DNA from: Hymenobacter persicinus
GTDB taxonomy: Bacteria > Bacteroidota > Bacteroidia > Cytophagales > Hymenobacteraceae
NCBI RefSeq assembly: GCF_004167665.1
Contig: NZ_SEWE01000022.1
Coordinates: 1-64,000, forward strand
Length of the DNA: 64,000 nt
Direction: 5' to 3'
This document shows positions 1-7,897 of the stretch, in pieces. The notes under the pieces were generated by a model. It searched no databases. It saw only the letters and a list, made by a program, of their open reading frames with translations, and was not told the DNA's origin. A program made the translations under genes and the position numbers. The stretch's first letter is position 1, and the number at the start of each line of letters is the position of its first letter.

Positions 1-114
1 TCGCCCTACGTGCGGGCCGTCAGCAAGGGGCGCGTTGTTTTGCACCGGCCCAACTACAAAGTATACCGCGGCAGCCAGCCCCACGGCCCGCTCTACCGCT
101 TCTTCCACCGCTAG
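1..114 (+). CDS. C-terminal end of an unidentified protein (partial)
   Basis: An open frame runs from the left edge and stops at TAG 112-114, giving 37 residues rich in Arg, Tyr and His and ending RFFHR. The gene starts outside the window. A bidirectional hairpin terminator follows at 152-181, which supports a real 3' end here. No family can be recognised from this fragment. Confidence 0.5.
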   Translation, partial: SPYVRAVSKGRVVLHRPNYKVYRGSQPHGPLYRFFHR

Positions 115-151
115 GCTCCCGCGCCGGGCCCGCCTTGGGGCTCGCGCATAA

Positions 152-181
152 AAAAAGCCGCTGGCAGACCAGCGGCTTTTT
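152..181. terminator. Bidirectional intrinsic terminator
   Basis: A 13-bp perfect stem (152-164 with 169-181) carries A5 on one side and T5 on the other, with loop CAGA. It lies between two convergent genes, the partial CDS ending at 114 and the cyclophilin ending at 204. Confidence 0.85.
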
Positions 182-203
182 GGGGCTTTATCTAAAAAGA
201 AGC

Positions 204-665
204 CTAGGCCTCCTCACGCACGACAATCTTCTGAATCTCGTCGTTGGGCTTGATCTGGTCGATAACGTCGACGCCTTCCACGACTTTGCCGAATACGGTG
301 TGCACCCCGTCGAGGTGAGCCGTGTTCTGGCGGTCATGGACGATGAAGAACTGGGAGCCGCCGGTGTTTTTGCCGGCGTGGGCCATGCTCAGCGCGCCCC
401 GCTCGTGGTACTGGTGGCCGCCCTTGGTTTCGCACTCAATTTTGTAGCCGGGGCCGCCGGTGCCGGGCGTGCCCTTGGCGCCGTCGCGGGAGTTGGGGCA
501 GCCGCCCTGAATCACGAAGTTGGGAATGACGCGGTGAAACTTGAGGCCGTCGTAAAAGCCTTTCTCGGCCAGGTCAGTGAAGTTTTTCACCGTCTTGGGG
601 GCGTCCTGGTCGTAGAACTCCACTTTCATAACACCTTTGCTGGTGTGGATTTCGGCAGTTTTCAT
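204..665 (-). CDS. Cyclophilin-type peptidylprolyl isomerase
   Basis: A 153-residue single-domain cyclophilin that would catalyse cis-trans isomerisation of X-Pro bonds during folding. Visible family motifs are [13 protein letters not shown] (43-55, including the catalytic Arg45), QFFI (105-108) and [12 protein letters not shown] (117-128). The drug-contact Trp of eukaryotic cyclophilins is His here, as in many bacterial forms. There is no signal peptide, so it should be cytoplasmic. ATG 665 is preceded by a TACCTTTG promoter box at 744-737. It is divergent from the fasciclin lipoprotein gene. Confidence 0.95.
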   Translation of the reverse strand: MKTAEIHTSKGVMKVEFYDQDAPKTVKNFTDLAEKGFYDGLKFHRVIPNFVIQGGCPNSRDGAKGTPGTGGPGYKIECETKGGHQYHERGALSMAHAGKNTGGSQFFIVHDRQNTAHLDGVHTVFGKVVEGVDVIDQIKPNDEIQKIVVREEA

Positions 666-736
666 GCGGAAGAAAGAAATGGTAGATGGAAAAGTAACCC
701 CGGGCTATACGGGCCGCAGCCCCGCGGGGTCGGTGG

Positions 737-744
737 CAAAGGTA
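737..744 (-). promoter_or_regulatory. -7 promoter box for the cyclophilin gene
   Basis: Minus-strand TACCTTTG matches the Bacteroidota TAnnTTTG box and lies about 70 nt upstream of ATG 665. Confidence 0.6.
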
Positions 745-745
745 G

Positions 746-834
746 CCAATATCGGCCGCGGGCTGAACATCCGGCCTACGGCGGAGTTTCGTAAGCAGAA
801 TTACCATATCGGAAACTGAATATCCCGATATTGG
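746..834. promoter_or_regulatory. ATATCGG motifs in a divergent promoter region
   Basis: CCAATATCGG at 746-755 is the exact reverse complement of CCGATATTGG at 825-834. A near copy, CCATATCGG, lies at 804-812 and can also pair with 825-831. The motifs lie between the cyclophilin and fasciclin genes. They could be operator half-sites or an RNA hairpin; function unknown. Confidence 0.35.
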
Positions 835-886
835 CCCCAACTCAACCATCTCCACCAGTTCCAATCCCAACCCCGTTCCGTTTCCG

Positions 887-1519
887 ATGAAAAAGACTCT
901 GCGCGACGTCTCCCTCGCTTTCGGCGCTGCCGGCCTGCTGGCCGCCGGCCTCAGCAGCTGCGGCGACCCCAAAACCACCGAAACCACCACCGCCACCGAA
1001 GCCGCCGTCATTGCCGACTCGGCTAACATGTCGACCGACTCGGCCCGCATGGGCAAGCCCGAGGGCGTGATGGTGGACGGCGTGGCCATGACGCCCGACA
1101 AAACCATTATCCAGAATGCCGTGCAGGCTGCCAGCGTGAGCACGCTCATCAAGGCCGTGTCGGCCGCCGACCTGGGCGGCACCCTCAGCGGCCCCGGCCC
1201 GTTCACGGTGTTTGCGCCCACCAACTCGGCTTTCATCTCCCTGCCTAAAGGCGCGCTGGATGGCCTGATGAAGCCCGAGAGCAAGGAAAAGCTCAAGGGC
1301 GTGCTGACCTACCACGTTATTGCCGGCCGCCTGCTGGCCTCCGACCTCAAGGACGGCCAGGAGCTGACCACCATGAACGGTGAGAAAGTGAAAGTGTCGG
1401 TGAAGGACGGCAAGGTGATGATCAACGGCGCCACCGTGCAGATTCCCGACGTGGTATCGAGCAACGGCGTGACTCACGTCATCGACCAAGTGCTGCTGCC
1501 GCCGGCTCCGGCCCAGTAA
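887..1519 (+). CDS. Fasciclin (FAS1) domain lipoprotein
   Basis: A 210-residue exported lipoprotein. The N-terminus (MKKTLRDVSL, then a hydrophobic stretch) leads to a lipobox ending in Cys25 (LSSC). A Thr/Glu/Ala-rich linker follows, then one FAS1 domain (about residues 80-205) with the typical FTVFAPTNSAF and NGVTHVIDQVLLP blocks. FAS1 domains mediate cell-surface or matrix adhesion; the partner is unknown. It is monocistronic, with a strong terminator 19 bp downstream. Confidence 0.92.
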   Translation: MKKTLRDVSLAFGAAGLLAAGLSSCGDPKTTETTTATEAAVIADSANMSTDSARMGKPEGVMVDGVAMTPDKTIIQNAVQAASVSTLIKAVSAADLGGTLSGPGPFTVFAPTNSAFISLPKGALDGLMKPESKEKLKGVLTYHVIAGRLLASDLKDGQELTTMNGEKVKVSVKDGKVMINGATVQIPDVVSSNGVTHVIDQVLLPPAPAQ

Positions 1520-1537
1520 GCGGCTCGCCAGACCAAC

Positions 1538-1573
1538 AAAAAAGCCCCGCTGTTTCGGCCGCGGGGCTTTTTT
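1538..1573. terminator. Bidirectional intrinsic terminator
   Basis: A6GCCCCGC (1538-1550) pairs perfectly with GCGGGGCT6 (1561-1573). It serves the convergent fasciclin and dehydrogenase genes. Confidence 0.9.
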
Positions 1574-1599
1574 GCGTTCAGGTTGTTCGGCGCGGGGGC

Positions 1600-2505
1600 T
1601 TAGCGCTTGCCCAGCCCGGCGTTTTCCGATACCCGCTCGGCGAAGCTGGCCCAATCCACGTCCGGCTTGTTCAGGGCCACGGTGGCCGACAGCTGGTCGA
1701 AGACGATATTGGCGAAGGGCATGGGCACCAAGTGCTCCTGGGCCTCGCGCAGCACCAGCTTCAGGTCCTTGCGGATAATGGCCGGCGCCGCGCCCACGGG
1801 CTGGTAGTGCTCGGTGGCAATGAGCTTGCCGTAACTTTTGTACACCGGGGCGGCGAAGATGGTGCTGGTGAAAAAGTCGTAAACCTGCTCACGCCCGAGG
1901 CCGCTTTTCTGGGCCAATGTAAACGCCTCGGCCATGGCCTCGATGGCCGCGCCCAGCATAAAGTTGCCGCAGAGCTTGACCACGTTGGCCGCGCCCACCT
2001 CGTCGCCGAAGTCGTGGGTGCCCTGGCCCAGCACCGTCAGCAGGGGCGCACTGGTGGACTTGGCGGCCGCCGGACCGCTGGTGGCAATCCAGAGCTTGGC
2101 CGCGGCGGCGGCATCGGGCTTGCCAAATACCGGCGCGGCCACGAGCGTGGTCCCGTGCTTGGCGTGTGCCTCGGCCAGCTGCCGGTTGGTATCAGGAGCC
2201 ACAGTGCTGCACGATACGTGGATGGCACCCTTGGGCAGGCCATGTAATAGGCCCTCGGGGCCGGTGGTCAGGTCGGTCAGGGCCGCGTCGTCGGTGACCA
2301 TGGTGAAAACCACGTCGGCGTGGCGGGCGGCTTCGGCGGGGGAGGCGGCCAGCCGCGCACCCTGCGCCACGAGGTCGGCCGCTTTGCTGGCAGTGCGGTT
2401 ATAGACGGTGAGGGGGTAGCCGGCTTTAAGCAGGTTGGTGGCCAGCGCCAGGCCCATCTGGCCCAGGCCGATAAAGGCAACGTTCAGATTCTTGGATGCA
2501 GTCAT
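1600..2505 (-). CDS. NAD(P)-dependent beta-hydroxyacid dehydrogenase
   Basis: 301 residues starting at ATG 2505 (MTASKNLNVAF); an upstream in-frame start at 2532 adds nine residues and fits the family less well. The N-terminal Rossmann motif FIGLGQMG, the NRT that follows beta-2, and the GAANVVKLCGNF block containing the catalytic Lys place it in the 3-hydroxyisobutyrate dehydrogenase / glyoxylate reductase (6PGDH-like) family. The exact substrate cannot be assigned. It lies downstream of rsgA on the same strand with a 76-bp gap. Confidence 0.88.
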   Translation of the reverse strand: MTASKNLNVAFIGLGQMGLALATNLLKAGYPLTVYNRTASKAADLVAQGARLAASPAEAARHADVVFTMVTDDAALTDLTTGPEGLLHGLPKGAIHVSCSTVAPDTNRQLAEAHAKHGTTLVAAPVFGKPDAAAAAKLWIATSGPAAAKSTSAPLLTVLGQGTHDFGDEVGAANVVKLCGNFMLGAAIEAMAEAFTLAQKSGLGREQVYDFFTSTIFAAPVYKSYGKLIATEHYQPVGAAPAIIRKDLKLVLREAQEHLVPMPFANIVFDQLSATVALNKPDVDWASFAERVSENAGLGKR

Positions 2506-2581
2506 AGCTGCCAAAACCGCCGCCAAAGCCAATTGTTCCCGTTTTTTATTCCGGCGCCGCGGCCCACGGTGGGTACCGGAG

Positions 2582-3508
2582 CTAGTGGCGGTTGTCCTGG
2601 TCGGCGAGCATGCTCAGGTAGCTGTCGTAGCGGGGCAGGGCAATCTTGCCCTTGTCGACGGCCTCGCGGACGGCGCAGCCCGGCTCGTGCACGTGCTGGC
2701 AGTTGTGGTAGCGGCACTGGTTGAGCAACGCGCGCATCTCGGGAAAGTAGTGCGCCAGCTGGGCGGGCGGAATATCCACGAGCCCCAGCTCCTTGATGCC
2801 CGGCGTATCGATAATGTAGGTGCCGGGGCGTACTTCCAGCATCTCGGCGAAGGTGGTGGTGTGCACGCCCTTGTCCGAAAACTCACTGATTTCCGAGGTC
2901 TTGATGTCCAGATCGGGCACCAGGGCGTTGATAAGCGTGCTTTTACCGACCCCCGAGTGTCCCGAGAGCAGCGTGACCCGGCCGTCGAGCAGGGCGTCGA
3001 TGTCGGCCAGGCCCTCGCCGGTATGGGCCGAGCAGCGCAACCCCTCGTAGCCGGTGCGGCGGTACATTTTCAGAATCTGCTCCTGGTAGCCGGCCAACTC
3101 CTCGTCGTAGAGGTCTACTTTATTGAAGATGAGCTGCACGGGAATGCCGTAGGCCTCGGCCGTGACCAGAAACCGGTCGATAAACCCGAACGAGGTGGCC
3201 GGCGACACGAGCGTGACCACCAGCAAAGCCAGGTCGAGGTTGGCCGCCACAATGTGGGCGTGCTCACTTTTGTGCACCGAGCGGCGGATGATGTAGTTGC
3301 GCCGGGGTTCGATGTGGTGAATCACGCCCGCACCCTCGGTCTGCTCCTCCACGGTGAACTCCACCTGGTCGCCGACGGCCAGCGGGTTGCTCACCTTCAG
3401 GTTCTTGTTCTTGAACTTGCCCCGCAGGCGGCAGCGGTGCAGCTGCCCGGTGGCCGTTTCCCGCACGAGGTACCACGAGCCGGTAGATTTAACAACGATG
3501 CCGGTCAT
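2582..3508 (-). CDS. rsgA: Ribosome small-subunit biogenesis GTPase RsgA
   Basis: 308 residues: an N-terminal OB fold (about 1-70), then a circularly permuted GTPase with G4 (NKVD) before G1 (GHSGVGKST) and G3 (DTPG), and a C-terminal zinc knuckle (CRYHNCQHVHEPGC). RsgA acts as a late 30S assembly checkpoint. The ATG at 3508 directly abuts an array of 8-bp TGGTGA repeats that occupies the space normally available for a leader. Confidence 0.96.
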   Translation of the reverse strand: MTGIVVKSTGSWYLVRETATGQLHRCRLRGKFKNKNLKVSNPLAVGDQVEFTVEEQTEGAGVIHHIEPRRNYIIRRSVHKSEHAHIVAANLDLALLVVTLVSPATSFGFIDRFLVTAEAYGIPVQLIFNKVDLYDEELAGYQEQILKMYRRTGYEGLRCSAHTGEGLADIDALLDGRVTLLSGHSGVGKSTLINALVPDLDIKTSEISEFSDKGVHTTTFAEMLEVRPGTYIIDTPGIKELGLVDIPPAQLAHYFPEMRALLNQCRYHNCQHVHEPGCAVREAVDKGKIALPRYDSYLSMLADQDNRH

Positions 3509-3657
3509 ATGGTGAGTTGGTGAAATGGTGAAGTGGTGAGCTGGTGAAATTGCGGGTTAGTGAGATGGTGAATTGCCGTTCAGCTGGCGCGGTTTTGCGC
3601 CGCTTGCGCAAATCGAACAGTAAACTCACCATTTCATCTGTTCACCATTTCACCACC
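3509..3657. repeat. Repeat element A1: inverted clusters of 8-bp TGGTGA units
   Basis: The left arm (3509-3576) is a run of about eight octamers of form NTGGTGAR. The right arm (3625-3657) is the inverted version (CTCACCAT, TTCACC). A GC-rich centre with its own inverted GCGC segments separates them. The element fills the whole rsgA-waaA gap, touches the rsgA start codon and runs into the waaA 3' end. Confidence 0.9.
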
Positions 3658-4890
3658 AAGCCAGGTCATGATGGTGGCCGTGGCGCCGGCCTTGGCCCGG
3701 ACGTACTCCTTGTTTTGGGCCACGATGGGCTGGCGCTGGTCCGGGTTGAAAATCAGAAATTTCAGGGCGGTTTCCAGCTCCTCCGCATCTTGCACGGCAT
3801 CGGCACCACCTTGCTGGACCAGGTCCCGGGCTTCCTGGAACTTGCCGAAATTGGGCCCAAACAGCAGGGGCAGGCCGAATACGGCCGCTTCCAGCGTGTT
3901 GTGCAGACCCTTGCCGAAGGCCCCGCCCACGTAGGCCACCGACCCGTAGCGGTACAGTTCCCGCAGCAGCCCGATGGAGTCGATGAGCAGGATGCGGGCC
4001 GCGGGCGCCGTTTCGGGCGTGGCTTGGGAGTAGCGCAGCACCTGGCCGGGCAGCAGCTCGTCCACCTGCCGCAGCCCGGTTTCGTGCAGCTCGTGGGGTG
4101 CCACAATGACGCGCATAGCCGCGGGTGCCAGTTCCCGTAGCGCGGGCGTGAGCATGGTCACGTCGGCGGGCCAGCTGCTGCCTACCACCAGCACCGGGGC
4201 ACCGTCGGCGGCGAAGGCGGACAGCACGGGTAGCTCCCGGGCCGTGGCCGCGGCCGTGGCCACCACCGTGTCGAAGCGGGTGTCGCCGGCCGTGCTGACC
4301 TGGCGCAGGCCCAGCTTCCGCAGCAGCTCCGTCGACTCCTCATTCTGGGTGAAGATATGGGTGAAGCTGCGCAGAATCCGGCGGAATAGGCCACCCCAGG
4401 GCTTGAAAAACACCTGGTTGGGTCGGAAGATGGCCGACACGCAAATCACCGGAATCTGGCGCTGGTGCAGGGCCGTGAGGAAGTAGTACCAGAACTCGTA
4501 CTTCACAAATACCGCCAGCCGGGGCTGCACGGCATCCAGGAAAGCGCAGGCGTTGGCGGCCGTATCGAGGGGTAGGTAAAACACGTAGTCGGCGCCGGGC
4601 CAGCTTTTGCGGATTTCGTAGCCCGAAGGCGAGAAAAACGTCAGCACAATTTTGTAGTCGGGGTGGGCCTGCCGGAAAGCTTCGAGCAGGGGGCGGCCCT
4701 GCTCAAACTCGCCCAGGGAGGCGCAGTGAAACCACACCCGCGGGGCCGTTTCGGCGGCCAGCGCCTGCCGGATGTGGGGCAGCAGGCCGCGCCGGCCCTT
4801 GGTCCACTGCGCCGCTTTGGGCACAAAGGGTGCCACCACTCGCAGAAGCAGGGCGTAGAGCTGGAGGCCGAGGGAATACAGAAAAAGCAA
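3634..4890 (-). CDS. waaA: 3-deoxy-D-manno-octulosonic acid (Kdo) transferase
   Basis: 418 residues of the GT30 family: an N-terminal hydrophobic anchor (about 3-25), an acceptor-binding domain with SLGEFEQGRPL, and a C-terminal CMP-Kdo domain with GSSWPADV, APHE and GGAFGKGLHNTLE. It adds Kdo to lipid IVA on the inner membrane. This fits with the lipid A genes at 52-56 kb. The last residues (GGEMVNR) and the TGA stop at 3634-3636 are encoded by repeat A1, so the natural C-terminus has been replaced or extended. A -7 box lies at 4962-4955. Confidence 0.95.
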   Translation of the reverse strand: MLFLYSLGLQLYALLLRVVAPFVPKAAQWTKGRRGLLPHIRQALAAETAPRVWFHCASLGEFEQGRPLLEAFRQAHPDYKIVLTFFSPSGYEIRKSWPGADYVFYLPLDTAANACAFLDAVQPRLAVFVKYEFWYYFLTALHQRQIPVICVSAIFRPNQVFFKPWGGLFRRILRSFTHIFTQNEESTELLRKLGLRQVSTAGDTRFDTVVATAAATARELPVLSAFAADGAPVLVVGSSWPADVTMLTPALRELAPAAMRVIVAPHELHETGLRQVDELLPGQVLRYSQATPETAPAARILLIDSIGLLRELYRYGSVAYVGGAFGKGLHNTLEAAVFGLPLLFGPNFGKFQEARDLVQQGGADAVQDAEELETALKFLIFNPDQRQPIVAQNKEYVRAKAGATATIMTWLGGEMVNR

Positions 4891-4954
4891 AGGCTGGGAG
4901 TTAGGGCGGAGGACTTAGATCCTGGGTCGGAGAAAACCCGGTCAAAGCGCCGAG

Positions 4955-4962
4955 CAAAAATA
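4955..4962 (-). promoter_or_regulatory. -7 promoter box for waaA
   Basis: Minus-strand TATTTTTG matches TAnnTTTG, 64 nt upstream of ATG 4890 and just downstream of the peroxiredoxin terminator. Confidence 0.5.
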
Positions 4963-4983
4963 GGCGTTTGCCGGCCGGCAAAC

Positions 4984-5018
4984 GAAAAAAGCCCCAACCA
5001 GTTGGTCGGGGCTTTCTT
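4984..5018. terminator. Intrinsic terminator downstream of the peroxiredoxin gene
   Basis: The AAAGCCCC/GGGGCTTT core extends into an ACCA/TGGT stem with one mismatch and has an A run upstream (T run on the minus strand). Confidence 0.75.
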
Positions 5019-5038
5019 ACGCTTGCGTGGCGGGGTGC

Positions 5039-5677
5039 TTAGTGGGCGCCCTGCTTGCCGAGGTAGTTGGCTACACCTTCGCGGGTAGCCTCCATCGCCT
5101 CCTTGCCTTCCTCCCAGTTGGCGGGGCATACTTCGCCTTTCACCTCGAAGTACTGCAGGGCGTCGACCATGCGCATGGCCTCGTCGATGCTGCGGCCCAG
5201 CGGACCGTCGTTGACCACTTGGTGGCGCACGATGCCGTCTTTGTCAATCAGGAACAGGCCGCGGTAGGCCAGGGGCGAGCCTACGAAGACCATTTCGCCG
5301 GCCTCGTTGTAGTCATAGTGGCCGCCGAGCACGTCGTAGTTGGCCGCAATGGTTTTGGTCGCGTCGGCCACCAGCGGGTAGGTTACGCCCTGAATGCCGC
5401 CATTGTCGCGGGGCGTCTGCAGCCAGGCGAAGTGGGAGAAGTGGGTATCGGTCGAGCACCCGACGATGGCCACGCCCTTGGCCTCAAAATCAGCCAGGCG
5501 CTCCTGGAAGGCAATGATTTCAGTGGGGCACACGAAGGTGAAGTCGGCGGGGTAGAAGTAGAAGATAACGTGCTTCTTGCCCAGGTAGCGGTCGAGGGAG
5601 AAATCCTCTTCGAATTCGCTGTCGATTACGGCCGTAGCCTTGAAAGAAGGAGCACGTTTGCCAACGAGAACTGCCAT
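5039..5677 (-). CDS. Typical 2-Cys peroxiredoxin (AhpC/Prx1 type)
   Basis: 212 residues. Peroxidatic Cys50 lies in FVCPTEI and resolving Cys184 in EVCPANW, the signature of a typical 2-Cys peroxiredoxin that reduces H2O2 and organic peroxides using thioredoxin or AhpF. The thioredoxin fold covers about 5-150. The Fur-family regulator gene lies 89 bp upstream on the same strand, so peroxide-responsive control is likely (inference). Confidence 0.95.
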   Translation of the reverse strand: MAVLVGKRAPSFKATAVIDSEFEEDFSLDRYLGKKHVIFYFYPADFTFVCPTEIIAFQERLADFEAKGVAIVGCSTDTHFSHFAWLQTPRDNGGIQGVTYPLVADATKTIAANYDVLGGHYDYNEAGEMVFVGSPLAYRGLFLIDKDGIVRHQVVNDGPLGRSIDEAMRMVDALQYFEVKGEVCPANWEEGKEAMEATREGVANYLGKQGAH

Positions 5678-5766
5678 GTTGTGGAATGTAAAAGTGAAAA
5701 GGGTATTGTACTAGGTAAGAAGTCAGCGGAAGCAGCGGGGGCGAAAGGTTGGGCTACCCCCGCGCG

Positions 5767-6228
5767 TCAGGTTTTGGTGCCGGTGATGTGCAGGGAAAAG
5801 GAGCGGGGCCGGAAGCCAGGCAACCCACGGGCGGCGAAGAAGTCGGCAATCAGCGCGTCGAGCTGGGGGTCGCAGTAGTCGATGATTTCCTGCGTATCGG
5901 TGCAGTGCAGGTGGTGGTGGGCCGAGCAGTCGGCATCGAAGCGCCGGGAGCTGCCTTCGGCCGCCGCCACGCGCCGCACCAGGCCCGCCGCCACGAAGCT
6001 GTCGAGCGTTTTATAGACCGTGCCCAGGGAAAGCGTGGGGTGGGCCGGGCGGATGCGCCGGTGCACCTGCTCAGCCGTGGGGTGGCCCGGCAGCAGCAGC
6101 AGACTCTCCAGAATCACGAGGCGCTGCCGGGTGGCGCGCAGCCCCGTCAGCGCCAGCTTGTCCCGTAAGGCGGCGGGGCTGGCATCAACGGGATGGGGGG
6201 GAGAAGAAGAGGAAGAAGCTGGCTGCAC
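5767..6228 (-). CDS. Fur/PerR-family transcriptional regulator
   Basis: 153 residues from GTG 6228; no ATG fits upstream and the promoter box at 6255-6248 fixes the 5' limit. The winged helix (about 22-85) has ATRQRLVILE and TLSLGTVYKTLD, followed by the metal-binding dimerisation domain with HHHLHC. The usual CxxC pair of the Cys4 structural zinc site is missing: HCTDTQE has Thr at the second position, and the C-terminus (HITGTKT) has no Cys. The peroxiredoxin gene downstream suggests a PerR-like peroxide sensor rather than iron control. Confidence 0.88.
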   Translation of the reverse strand: MQPASSSSSPPHPVDASPAALRDKLALTGLRATRQRLVILESLLLLPGHPTAEQVHRRIRPAHPTLSLGTVYKTLDSFVAAGLVRRVAAAEGSSRRFDADCSAHHHLHCTDTQEIIDYCDPQLDALIADFFAARGLPGFRPRSFSLHITGTKT

Positions 6229-6233
6229 AGGTA

Positions 6234-6255
6234 AGAATGATTCTCCGCAAAGGTA
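6234..6255 (-). promoter_or_regulatory. -7 box and overlapping palindromic operator of the Fur-family gene
   Basis: TACCTTTG (6255-6248) is followed at once by AGAATCATTCT (6244-6234), a perfect 5-1-5 inverted repeat covering the expected transcription start. Fur and PerR boxes are A/T-rich inverted repeats of this type (7-1-7), so autoregulation is likely. Confidence 0.5.
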
Positions 6256-6500
6256 AGCGTAGAAGGAAAACCGCGCTGAAAAGGTTTTATCAGCCGGCCG
6301 GAATTATCCGGGCAGCCGTGCCCGCCACGGGGGAAAAGTAGCTGAAAGTTGAGTGTAAGTTACTTGGGTCAATACTTGATATTCGTTGGTGTAATATTCA
6401 GAAAACGTGCATTATATACTGAGTGTTGCTAAATGATGTAGCCAGTAGTTACCCCCGTGGCTAGGGATGCAAACGGCCGGCTGGGACCTGCGCCGGTAGC
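6256..6500. other. Intergenic region between the fur-like and aspartokinase genes
   Basis: About 245 bp, with a central stretch (6340-6460) clearly more AT-rich than the neighbouring genes. No ORF, RNA or strong hairpin is visible. It is the upstream region of the Fur-family gene and the 3' flank of the aspartokinase gene. Confidence 0.4.
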
Positions 6501-7811
6501 TCAGGCAATGAACTCCGTGCCGCCCCGGCACACCACCTGGAAGGTCTGGCGGGTGCGCTGCTCGAGCAGGACCTCCCGGCCCTCGATCAGGCGCCGAATG
6601 CTGGCCGCGTCGTAGTTTTTGATGGTGTAGAGTTCCAGCCCGGTGTTGTAGTGAATCGTGAACTGCTCGCGCAGCTGCCCGAGCAGCTTCTCCAGGCGGA
6701 AGGCGGCAAAGTCGGTGCAGACTGAGAAGGAAATGGCCGAGTTCTGCATCATGTTAATCTTGAGCCGGACCTGGGCCAGGGCCCCAAAAATCACCTCCAG
6801 GTTTTCCTCCGAAATAAAAGTCAGGTCCTTCGACTCAAACGAAATCAGCACCTGCCCGGTCTTGCGGATAAAGGCCGGGGCCAGCAGCTCGTGCCGGCAG
6901 TCCCCGATGCGCGTGCCCTCGGCGGCGGGGTCCAGGAACGACTTCACGAACAGTGGAATCTGCCGCACGGCCAAGGGCTTGATGGTCTTGGGGTGAATGA
7001 CCGAGGCCCCGTAGTACGCCATTTCGATGGTTTCCTGGTAGCTGATTTCCGGGTAGCGCACCGGGTCGGCGAAAAACTTGGGGTCGGCGTTGAGCAGCCC
7101 GGCCACGTCCTTCCAGATAGTCACCGACTTGGCCTGCAGGCAGTAGGCAAAAATGGCCGCCGTATAGTCGGAGCCTTCCCGGCCCAGCGTGGTGGTGCGG
7201 CCGTCGCGGGTGCCGCCCACGAACCCCTGCGTCACCAGCACGGAGGCCTCGCGCAGCTGCTTGGGCACGGTGGTGCGCAGGTTGGCCTCGGTCGTGAGCC
7301 AGTCGATGCGGGCCTCGCGCCAGCAGTCGTCGGTGCGCAGTAGGGGGCGGCAGTCAAGCCAGCGGGTAGGGTGAGTGTCGTGAAGCACGCCGGCAATGAG
7401 CTTGGAGGCCAGCAGCTCCCCGCAGCTCACGATTTGGTCGTACTGCGCGTCGTAGTCCTGGGTCGGGCTCACCTCCGCGAGCTGGGCGGCGAGCTGGCGA
7501 AAAACCGCTTCAAACTCCTGTTCCAGGGTGGCGGCGGTACCAGGGCCGAAGCCGCCGGAAAGCTCCTGCAGGGCCGTGCGGTGAAAGCTGATCAGCTGGG
7601 CCAGGGGCGGGGCGTAATCCTGGCGGGCAAAGGCCAAAGCGAAGATGGCCTCCAGCGCATTCGTGGTTTTGCCCATGGCTGACACCACCACCACCAGCGG
7701 GCCCTGGGACCGGTGCTGCTGCACAATTTCGACCAGATTGCGGATGGCCGTGGCGTCCTTCACCGAGGCGCCACCGAACTTGTAAACCTTCAGAGCGAGC
7801 TGTTCCTGCAT
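6501..7811 (-). CDS. lysC: Aspartate kinase (monofunctional)
   Basis: 436 residues. [10 protein letters not shown] at the N-terminus (about 8-17), SAMGKTTN and [10 protein letters not shown] are aspartokinase active-site motifs; the C-terminal third contains the regulatory ACT repeats ([16 protein letters not shown] and SFSVCTDF regions). It phosphorylates aspartate in the Lys/Thr/Met pathway. The -7 box (7823-7816) ends only four bases before ATG 7811, so the message may be leaderless. The gene is divergent from fbp. Confidence 0.94.
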   Translation of the reverse strand: MQEQLALKVYKFGGASVKDATAIRNLVEIVQQHRSQGPLVVVVSAMGKTTNALEAIFALAFARQDYAPPLAQLISFHRTALQELSGGFGPGTAATLEQEFEAVFRQLAAQLAEVSPTQDYDAQYDQIVSCGELLASKLIAGVLHDTHPTRWLDCRPLLRTDDCWREARIDWLTTEANLRTTVPKQLREASVLVTQGFVGGTRDGRTTTLGREGSDYTAAIFAYCLQAKSVTIWKDVAGLLNADPKFFADPVRYPEISYQETIEMAYYGASVIHPKTIKPLAVRQIPLFVKSFLDPAAEGTRIGDCRHELLAPAFIRKTGQVLISFESKDLTFISEENLEVIFGALAQVRLKINMMQNSAISFSVCTDFAAFRLEKLLGQLREQFTIHYNTGLELYTIKNYDAASIRRLIEGREVLLEQRTRQTFQVVCRGGTEFIA

Positions 7812-7815
7812 GGCC

Positions 7816-7823
7816 CAAAAGTA
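7816..7823 (-). promoter_or_regulatory. -7 box of the aspartokinase gene, 4 nt from the ATG
   Basis: Minus-strand TACTTTTG. Since the box is centred near -7, transcription should start at or next to the A of ATG 7811. Confidence 0.5.
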
Positions 7824-7854
7824 GGCAGCACGCCGCAGATGTGGCGAAAAAGCT

Positions 7855-7862
7855 TAGTTTTG
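7855..7862 (+). promoter_or_regulatory. -7 promoter box for fbp
   Basis: TAGTTTTG matches TAnnTTTG, 35 nt before ATG 7898. It argues against the upstream in-frame start at 7841, which would lie before the transcription start. Confidence 0.6.
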
Positions 7863-7897
7863 TAGGCCAGTCCCACTGCTCATTCTTCCACCCATTT

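Noticed and set aside
574..1296. 240-residue minus-strand ORF across the cyclophilin/fasciclin gap
   Set aside because: Overlaps both genes in other frames and has no coherent domain.
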